Shown here: one piece after another, positions 14,602-20,146 of the stretch
Position numbering within the stretch: position 1 is the stretch's first letter
Layout: every line of letters starts with the position of its first letter
NCBI GenBank assembly: GCA_937934355.1
Contig: CALGZY010000261.1
Location: 1 to 32,689, forward strand
Direction: 5' to 3'
DNA: 32,689 nucleotides
Origin: an uncultured Collinsella sp.
GTDB taxonomy: Bacteria > Actinomycetota > Coriobacteriia > Coriobacteriales > Coriobacteriaceae
Notes under the pieces: generated by a model
What the model saw: the letters and a program-made list of their open reading frames with translations, nothing else
Databases searched by the model: none
Told to the model about the DNA's origin: nothing
Program-made: the position numbers and the translations under genes

Positions 14602-15078
14602 TTGAAGTTCGGTATTGGAAACGACCACGTCGCAGTCGAGTACAAGGAAGCCATCACGGCGTATATCCAGGAGAAGTACGGCTACGAAGTCGTGAACTTC
14701 GGTACGGACAGCACCGAGCGCTTTGACTATCCCATCGCGGGTGAGGCCGTGGCGGACGCTGTCATGTCCGGCGAGGTTGATCGCGGTATCGTTATCTGCG
14801 GTACGGGTGTGGGCATCTCGCTTGCCGCCAACAAGGTGCGCGGTATCCGTTGCTGCACCTGCTCTGAGCCGTATTCCGCTCGCCTGTCGCGCGAGCACAA
14901 CAACACCAACATGCTCGCATTTGGTGCTCGTGTGGTAGGCATCGAGCTGGCCAAAATGATTGTCGACGCCTGGCTCACCGGCGAGTTCGAGGGCGGCCGT
15001 CACCAGCGACGCATCGATATGATTCGCCAGATCGAGGCTCGTCAGCTCGTACGTGCGGAGGAAGCACGCGGCTGGTAG
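14602..15078 (+). CDS. rpiB: RpiB/LacAB-family sugar phosphate isomerase
   Basis: A 158-residue isomerase starting with TTG, six bases after AAAGGGG (14589-14595). Motifs of the RpiB/LacA/LacB family: GNDHVAVEYK at the start (usual G-x-DH), the catalytic Cys in ICGTGVGISLAANKV, GIRCCTCSEPYSARLSREHNNTNMLAFGARVVG, and WLTGEFEGGRHQRR. It interconverts an aldose 6-phosphate or 5-phosphate and its ketose. In E. coli RpiB accepts ribose 5-phosphate and also allose 6-phosphate, which suits the neighbouring AlsE-like gene. The gap to that gene is 72 bases. Its terminator has been split by an insertion sequence. Confidence 0.9.
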   Translation: MKFGIGNDHVAVEYKEAITAYIQEKYGYEVVNFGTDSTERFDYPIAGEAVADAVMSGEVDRGIVICGTGVGISLAANKVRGIRCCTCSEPYSARLSREHNNTNMLAFGARVVGIELAKMIVDAWLTGEFEGGRHQRRIDMIRQIEARQLVRAEEARGW

Positions 15079-15085
15079 CGGAAAA

Positions 15086-15094
15086 GCCCGTCAC
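15086..15094. terminator. left arm of a terminator split by the insertion sequence
   Basis: GCCCGTCAC here pairs with GTGGCGGGC at 16554-16562 (eight Watson-Crick pairs and one wobble). Before insertion the loop was CCGTGTG, and the right arm is followed by TTTTT while the left is preceded by AAAA. It would thus have served both rpiB (plus) and lacI (minus). The two arms are now about 1.46 kb apart. Confidence 0.75.
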
Positions 15095-15139
15095 CCGTGT
15101 GTGAACTGCGCCCCAAATCTTGGACGCCCTAAATAGCGA

Positions 15140-16045
15140 CTAGGCCGCAAGGGCCTGATTCCGGTACTCCTCCGGGGTCAGGCCCTTCAATCTTACCTGC
15201 CTCCGGCTCGTGTTCCAGTGGACTATGTATTCCTCCAGGTCGCGTTTGAAATCCTCGAACGTCTTCCACTCGCGGCCCCTGTAGAACTCGTCCTTGACGT
15301 GGCCGAAGAGCTGCTCGGTGGCGGCATTGTCGATGCAGTTCGCCTTCCTGGACATGCTCTGGACGATGCCGGCGGCCTCGAGCCTGGATGTGTACGAGGC
15401 GTGCTGGTACTGCCAGCCCCGGTCCGAGTGCATGGTCGGGGCGACGCCCTCGGGGATCTTGGACAGCAGCTCGTCGAGCATCCTCACCTGCTGGGCCATG
15501 TCGGGCGTGGTCGATATGTCGCTCGCCACGATCTCCTTGGTGCAGAAGTCCAGCGTCGGGGCCCAGTAGGCCTTACCGCCAGCCACCTTGAACTCGGTGA
15601 CGTCCGTCCCCAGCTTCTGCCACGGGGCCCCGGCGTCGAAATCCCTCGCGATCACGTTCTCGAACGTTCTGCCGACGACGCCCTTGTACGAGTTGTACCT
15701 GTGGTAGGCCGTCTCGCGTCTGATGCCGCAGCGAATCCCCATCTCGCGCATCATCTTGAGCACGGTCTTGTCGGCTATCACGACCCCCTCTTCCGCCCTG
15801 AGGCACATCGCTATCTGCCGGTGCCCGCAGCCGTTGGCGGTGCGCGAGAAGATCTCGGCGGCCGCCTCCCAGAGCTCGGCGCGCGTGGGCCTCGGCGGGT
15901 GCGCGAGGGCGTAGTAGTAGGTCGACCGCTTGAGCTCGGCGCATGCGAGCAGGTGCCCGAGCGCGTGCCCCTCGGCGCGCAGGGCCGCGACCGCTTCGGC
16001 CTTCGCCCTGGTCAGAGCCCGTCCCTCTCGACCAGGGCACGCAAT
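15140..16045 (-). CDS. IS3-family transposase OrfB (DDE integrase core)
   Basis: The frame runs from the slippery A7 (16045-16051) to the stop at 15140, about 301 residues. An internal ATG at 15808 is not a real start, since the frame continues upstream with ALTRAKAEAVAALRAEG and the LKRSTYYYALAHPP region typical of OrfB. Catalytic residues are visible as Asp in GTDVTEFK, Asp in MHSDRGWQY, and Glu in DNAATEQLFGHVKDEF, the D-D-35-E triad. LKGLTPEEYRNQ ends the protein as usual in this family. It is made as an OrfAB fusion and catalyses transposition. Confidence 0.9.
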   Translation of the reverse strand: MACPGREGRALTRAKAEAVAALRAEGHALGHLLACAELKRSTYYYALAHPPRPTRAELWEAAAEIFSRTANGCGHRQIAMCLRAEEGVVIADKTVLKMMREMGIRCGIRRETAYHRYNSYKGVVGRTFENVIARDFDAGAPWQKLGTDVTEFKVAGGKAYWAPTLDFCTKEIVASDISTTPDMAQQVRMLDELLSKIPEGVAPTMHSDRGWQYQHASYTSRLEAAGIVQSMSRKANCIDNAATEQLFGHVKDEFYRGREWKTFEDFKRDLEEYIVHWNTSRRQVRLKGLTPEEYRNQALAA

Positions 16046-16503
16046 TTTTTTAGGTAGGCCACCTCGGCCTCGAGCCTACGGCACCGCTCCTCGAGCTCCT
16101 CCTCGCGGGTCCGCGGCCTCGCCCTGGAACCGCTCGGCCGGCCCTTGGGCCTCGGGCGCAGGGCCTCCGCGCCGCCCCGGCGGTATAGCGCGCACCACTT
16201 CTTGAGCGGCGACATCGACATTATGCCGAACGCCGCCATCGCCTCGGCCTTCGTCATGCCGCCGTCGACGACGGCGGAGGCTGCGGCGACCTTCTGCTCG
16301 TATGTGTACCTGCCCTGCTTTCCGTCCATGCGCAGCAGCACCTCGCTCCCGAATGCGCGGTATATCTCCTGCCATCTTCTCACGGCTTCCGCGGGAAGCG
16401 AAAGGGCAATCGCGGCAGATTTATACCCGTGTCCGAGCTCGAAGAGCCCTATGGCCGCCTTCCTGGCCTCGACATCATGCTTCACCCTCAAATCAACGCG
16501 CAT
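16012..16503 (-). CDS. IS3-family OrfA (helix-turn-helix) with -1 frameshift site
   Basis: A 163-residue DNA-binding protein. Two helix-turn-helix regions are visible (ARKAAIGLFELGHGYKSAAIALSL... and EQKVAAASAVVDGGMTKAEAMAAFG), then a Lys/Arg/Pro-rich stretch and a coiled-coil end (EEELEERCRRLEAEVAYLKKLRALVE). The codons for Leu-Lys-Lys lie on A-AAA-AAA (16051-16045). Slipping back one base there enters the OrfB frame, giving the OrfAB transposase. OrfA alone recognises the ends and can restrain transposition in this family. Confidence 0.88.
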   Translation of the reverse strand: MRVDLRVKHDVEARKAAIGLFELGHGYKSAAIALSLPAEAVRRWQEIYRAFGSEVLLRMDGKQGRYTYEQKVAAASAVVDGGMTKAEAMAAFGIMSMSPLKKWCALYRRGGAEALRPRPKGRPSGSRARPRTREEELEERCRRLEAEVAYLKKLRALVERDGL

Positions 16504-16629
16504 AAAGAAAGCCTCCCATTTCTCATGTCCAAGAAATGGGAGGCAGTTCAGTGGTGGCGGGCTTTTTGCATGTCGCGCGTGGGATAGAGCACATGCGAGA
16601 GAAAAACGCGGCTATTCGCTGCCCGCTGT

Positions 16630-17640
16630 CTAGCTGCTCGCGCGTTGCACGAGCTTAACGGGGACAAGCGTCTCCATCTCGGGCTCTTCGCCGCGCAGCA
16701 GGGCGAGCAGGGCCTGACATCCCTCGTGCGCGAGGCGCTCGGGGAAGCGGCGGATGGTGCTGATTTGCGGCGTCGGAAGCTGCGCGTAAACGGAATCGTC
16801 GAAGCCGATGAGACGGACGTCTTCGGGTACGCGCTTGCCGGCGGCAACGAGCGCACGCAGCGCGCCCACGGCTGCGTGGTCGCTATGGGCGAAGACGCCG
16901 TCGACGGGGTAGCCCGTGGAGAGGAAGTCGGTCACGAGCTCTTCCGACTCGATGATGCTCGGCTGCTTACCCGAGACAAACAGCTGGTAGTCGCGGCGTA
17001 GCGGCATTCCGTGCGCGGCGAGCGCCCGCTCGTAGCCCATCTGGCGCTCGTTGCCGGGGTAGTTGGCGGTAAAACTCGAGATGCTCAGGATGTCCTTGCA
17101 GCCGCGCTCGATGAGGTGTTCGGTCGCCATGTAGCCACCGCCGATGTTGTCGGAGCCCACGTGTGGGAAACCGAGGTCGTTTTCGGGCGCACGGTCGATG
17201 CAGACCACGGGGATTCCGTGGGGGACGAACTCGCCGTCGAGCCTGCGCAGGCCGGAGATACAGATGATACCGTCGGCCTGCTTGCTTGCCAGCGTGCGGA
17301 AGTAGTCACGCTCGCGGGCGGGGTCATTGGCGCTGTTGCAAACAAAGACCGAGTAGTCCTCGGTTGCCAGCTCGCGCTCCACATGCAGGGCGATCTTGGA
17401 AAAGAAGTCGTTGGAGATGTCCGGCACGATCATGCCGATGGTCCGGGACTGGGCCATACGGAGGCTCTTCGCCGCCATGTTCGTGACGTAGCCGTATTCC
17501 TTTAGGGCGGCTTCCACGCGTTTGCGGGTGTCTTCGGAAAAACGGCCGCTGCCGTTGATGACGTGGGAGACCGTGGCGACGGATACGCCGGCCGCGACGG
17601 CAATCTGGCGCATGGATGGGCGCTTGCCTGGTGTGGGCAT
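16630..17640 (-). CDS. LacI-family transcriptional repressor
   Basis: A 336-residue regulator of full length. The HTH is SMRQIAVAAGVSVATVSHVINGSGRFSEDTRKRV, followed by the hinge (YVTNMAAKSLRMAQSRTIG), then the periplasmic-binding-like core with VPDISNDFFSKIALHVE, DGIICISG, VGSDNIGGGYMATEHLIERG, and VFAHSDHAAVGALRAL...LIGFDDSVYAQLPTPQISTIRR. AGGAGG lies four bases before ATG 17640. It converges on the rpiB operon, and the TTAA-N4-TTAA palindrome in its own leader matches those before the epimerase gene, so it probably represses both. The inducer is likely a sugar of that pathway. Confidence 0.93.
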   Translation of the reverse strand: MPTPGKRPSMRQIAVAAGVSVATVSHVINGSGRFSEDTRKRVEAALKEYGYVTNMAAKSLRMAQSRTIGMIVPDISNDFFSKIALHVERELATEDYSVFVCNSANDPARERDYFRTLASKQADGIICISGLRRLDGEFVPHGIPVVCIDRAPENDLGFPHVGSDNIGGGYMATEHLIERGCKDILSISSFTANYPGNERQMGYERALAAHGMPLRRDYQLFVSGKQPSIIESEELVTDFLSTGYPVDGVFAHSDHAAVGALRALVAAGKRVPEDVRLIGFDDSVYAQLPTPQISTIRRFPERLAHEGCQALLALLRGEEPEMETLVPVKLVQRASS

Positions 17641-17663
17641 GGGGCCTCCTGCTGCTTTCGGGT

Positions 17664-17688
17664 GGTTAACAGATTAACCGAGATTGTA
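17664..17688 (-). promoter_or_regulatory. lacI promoter -10 with adjacent operator
   Basis: On the minus strand, TACAAT (17683-17688) is followed four bases later by the palindrome GGTTAACAGATTAACC (17664-17679). The operator would cover the first transcribed bases, a classic position for autorepression. Its core has the same TTAA-N4-TTAA spacing as the sites at 13785 and 13819. The -35 is weak. Confidence 0.55.
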
Positions 17689-17692
17689 GCGC

Positions 17693-17890
17693 ATGCGCGA
17701 TGCCGTAATGGGTCGCTTCGAAGTCGTTTTGTCGCGCTCGGTCTGCACCTTGGATAAGAAGGAGTTCGTCGAGCACTCCGATCCGGAGCGCACGCGCGCC
17801 AACATCCCGCTGTTCCAGCAGGGCATCATGATACAGCAGCTCAACTCCGAGAAGCTCGTGGTCGAGACCATGGTGAAGTTCTGCGGCTAG
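17693..17890 (+). CDS. short ORF, probable 3' remnant of an unrecognised gene
   Basis: The ORF has up to 65 codons (from ATG 17693, or 60 from ATG 17708) ending FCG-stop. Codon use is typical of this genome, with G or C at nearly all third positions, and residues such as EFVEHSDPERTRANIPLFQQG look like real protein. An in-frame stop at 17687 and the lack of a ribosome site suggest that the 5' part of a longer gene was lost, perhaps where the lacI promoter now stands. I do not recognise the family. After it (17891-17980) only a weak GAGGC/GCCTC hairpin is seen. Confidence 0.4.
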   Translation: MRDAVMGRFEVVLSRSVCTLDKKEFVEHSDPERTRANIPLFQQGIMIQQLNSEKLVVETMVKFCG

Positions 17891-17979
17891 TAATTACTGC
17901 ATTACATATTCTGTTGTCACCTGGGAGGCTTGTTTTTGCGGGCCTCTTTGTGTTGCTATGGAGCCCTGGCCTGTCGATA

Positions 17980-18017
17980 AACAAAGCGCCCGCTTGCCGG
18001 GGAGCAAGCGGGCGCTT
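17980..18017 (-). terminator. terminator of the envelope-signalling operon
   Basis: A perfect 14-bp stem (17984-17997 with 18004-18017) with a 6-base loop lies 50 bases after the PASTA kinase stop. On the minus strand it is followed by TTGTTTA, fitting termination of that operon. Confidence 0.75.
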
Positions 18018-18067
18018 CTGAGCGAATATGTTTGCGGCCATAGCCGCTGCAGGTGATGGGTTGTCGA

Positions 18068-20014
18068 CTAGTTAGTCGTCGTGCCGGAATCGTCACCCGA
18101 GGTGGAGCCAGAAAGTGCGACCGTCAGCGTGATCGTGCTGTCGGTGGACTGCTTGCCGGTGGGGGAGACGCCCGTAACGGTGGCATCCTCGTTACCGCTC
18201 ACGGGATTGCCGTTCTGGTCACAGAAGCCGATGTTATAGAAACCGGCGTTGTTGAGCGCGGTAACGGCGGCGGAAATGCTCTTGCCGTACAGGTTGCCCG
18301 GGACGGTGGCCTTGCCGGACTTCTTGGCAATGACGACGGTAATCGTGGCGCCGGGCTTCTGCTTGCCGCTGGGGTTCCAGCTGATCACGGTGCCCTCGGT
18401 AACCGAGTCGTTCTCCTGGTAGCTCACGTCGACGCCAAAGCCTGCCATATCGAGGGCGTTGCGCGCCTGGGCCTCGGTCATGTCGGTCAGGTCGGGGACG
18501 GACGTGGTATCCGGGCCGCTCGAGACCTTGTACGAGATGGTCGTGCCCTTCGCGACTTCCTTACCGGCTTCGGTGCCCTGCTCAAAGACCTGGCCCTCAT
18601 CGGCCTCGTTGGCCTCCTCGGAGGCGTTGCCCTTCAGGCCAACGCTTGCCAGCGCGGCCTCGGCCTGGTCCTTGGTCAGGCCGAAAAGCTGGGGAACCTC
18701 AACCTTCTCGGAGGGCTTGGGACCCTTGGAGATTACCAGGTTCACCTTGGTGCCCTTGGCCTTCTTGGTGTTGCCGTTGGGCGTCTGCTCGGCGACCTTG
18801 CCCTCGTCGACATCGTCGTTGTAGCTTTGGTCGATGGTGCCGACCTCGAGGCCGGCTTCCTTGATCAGCTCGACGGCAGTCTGCTGGTCCTTGCCCAGCA
18901 CATCGGGCACGGTGACCTGCTCGCCGCCAAAGAGTCCTGTGGCAAAGGCCACCACGATGCCGATGACGGCAACGGCTGCCACCACGGCGGCGATGATCTT
19001 GTTCTTGTTGGAATTGGGCTCTTCGACCTCGTACGAGCCGGTGGAGCCCGAAACCGAGCTACGGGCGGTATTCTGGCCGCTCACGCCCGAGACGGGACGC
19101 ACCATGGCGCGCGTCTGATCGGAAAGCTCGCGAGTCTTGGTGGCGCCCAGCTCACCGGGGGCACCGATGATGCGCGTGGGCTCCGAGACGTTGACGGTAC
19201 GGCCCGACAGGTAGCTGTTGAGCACCTGACGCAGCTCGTCGGCGGTCTGGAAGCGGTTTGCCGGATCCTTCTCCATGCACTTGAGGATGATGCGCTCAAG
19301 GTCGGCGTCGACACCGGAGTTGATCTGGCTCGGCGGAATAGGCAGCTCGTTGACCTGCTTGAGTGCGACCGAGATAGCGTCGTCACCGTCAAAGGGGACG
19401 CGGCCGGTGGCGCACTCGTACATCACGACGCCCAGCGAGTAGATATCCGAGGTGGGGCCGAGGTCCTGACCGCGGGTCTGCTCGGGGCTGACGTAGTGGG
19501 CGGTTCCCAGCACGTTGTTGTCTTGCGTGAGGTGGCTGTTCTTGGCGCGCGCGATGCCAAAGTCCATCACCTTGATGTTGCCGTCGGGCAGCACCATGAT
19601 GTTCTGCGGCTTAATGTCGCGGTGGATGATCTCGTGCTTGTGGGCGACCGAAAGCGCGGAGCTGATCTGCGAGCCGATCTGGGCGACCTTCTTGGGGTCG
19701 AGGGCGCCGTGGCTCTTGATGCCGCTCTTAAGGTCGGTTCCGCGCAGGTACTCCATGACGATGTAATAGGTGTCGCCGTCCTTGCCCCAATCGTAGACGC
19801 CCACGATATAGGGGGAGGAGAGACCGGCTGCTGCCTGGGCCTCCTGCTTAAAGCGTGCGGCGAAGGTTGCGTCGCCAGCATACTGCGGCAGCATGATCTT
19901 GACGGCTACCGTGCGGTCGAGGACCTGGTCCTGTGCACGGTAGACGGTCGCCATGCCGCCTGTCCCCACCTTATCCTTGAGGAGGTATCTTCCCCCGAGG
20001 ACCCTCTGTTCCAT
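18068..20014 (-). CDS. pknB: PASTA-domain serine/threonine protein kinase (PknB/StkP type)
   Basis: A 648-residue receptor kinase. Kinase domain: glycine loop VGTGGMATVY (16-25), Lys39 in VAVKIM, HRDIKPQN (131-138), DFGIA (151-155), and activation loop LGTAHYVSPEQ. A single membrane helix (KNKIIAAVVAAVAVIGIVV) follows near residue 335. Four extracellular PASTA repeats follow, beginning VTVPDVLGK, VEVPQLFGL, TSVPDLTDM and ATVPGNLYG; these bind muropeptides or lipid II in relatives. ATG 20014 is chosen because AGGAG lies just upstream; an ATG at 20029 lacks one. It is last in the operon, 132 bases after the SEDS-PBP fusion, and should phosphorylate envelope and division proteins, opposed by the PP2C phosphatase encoded upstream. 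Confidence 0.95.
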   Translation of the reverse strand: MEQRVLGGRYLLKDKVGTGGMATVYRAQDQVLDRTVAVKIMLPQYAGDATFAARFKQEAQAAAGLSSPYIVGVYDWGKDGDTYYIVMEYLRGTDLKSGIKSHGALDPKKVAQIGSQISSALSVAHKHEIIHRDIKPQNIMVLPDGNIKVMDFGIARAKNSHLTQDNNVLGTAHYVSPEQTRGQDLGPTSDIYSLGVVMYECATGRVPFDGDDAISVALKQVNELPIPPSQINSGVDADLERIILKCMEKDPANRFQTADELRQVLNSYLSGRTVNVSEPTRIIGAPGELGATKTRELSDQTRAMVRPVSGVSGQNTARSSVSGSTGSYEVEEPNSNKNKIIAAVVAAVAVIGIVVAFATGLFGGEQVTVPDVLGKDQQTAVELIKEAGLEVGTIDQSYNDDVDEGKVAEQTPNGNTKKAKGTKVNLVISKGPKPSEKVEVPQLFGLTKDQAEAALASVGLKGNASEEANEADEGQVFEQGTEAGKEVAKGTTISYKVSSGPDTTSVPDLTDMTEAQARNALDMAGFGVDVSYQENDSVTEGTVISWNPSGKQKPGATITVVIAKKSGKATVPGNLYGKSISAAVTALNNAGFYNIGFCDQNGNPVSGNEDATVTGVSPTGKQSTDSTITLTVALSGSTSGDDSGTTTN

Positions 20015-20146
20015 TCCTGCTCCTAACATAACTATTCGCTCAACAATGTGTGTAGTACCTATGATGTGGCCGCTGGGGCCGTGTGGCGCGTTGCCGCTAA
20101 CTCTTCGGCCGCGGCGCGCCTCGGGTGTCCGATTCGATCATGGGCA

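Larger units (their letters stand above)
15102..16550 (-). mobile_element. IS3-family insertion sequence (IS150-like group), complete
   Basis: A 1449-bp element bounded by related 24-bp ends, 15102-15125 and 16527-16550 (reverse strand), both starting TGAACTGC and ending CTTGGAC. The flanks show a 3-bp target duplication, GTG (15099-15101 and 16551-16553). It encodes OrfA and OrfB joined by a probable -1 frameshift, both on the minus strand. The DDE residues, both ends and the A7 slip site are intact, so it may still be active. Assignment to the IS150 group rests on the layout and the TG-ACTGC-like ends. Confidence 0.9.

Noticed and set aside
15573..16040. A second transposase-like ORF on the minus strand in another frame
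   Set aside because: It is an Arg-rich shifted reading of OrfB; the true frame carries the DDE motifs and connects to OrfA by the A7 slip.
18053..20026. A 657-codon plus-strand open frame opposite pknB
   Set aside because: The minus strand has complete kinase and PASTA motifs; the plus frame is only its reverse reading.
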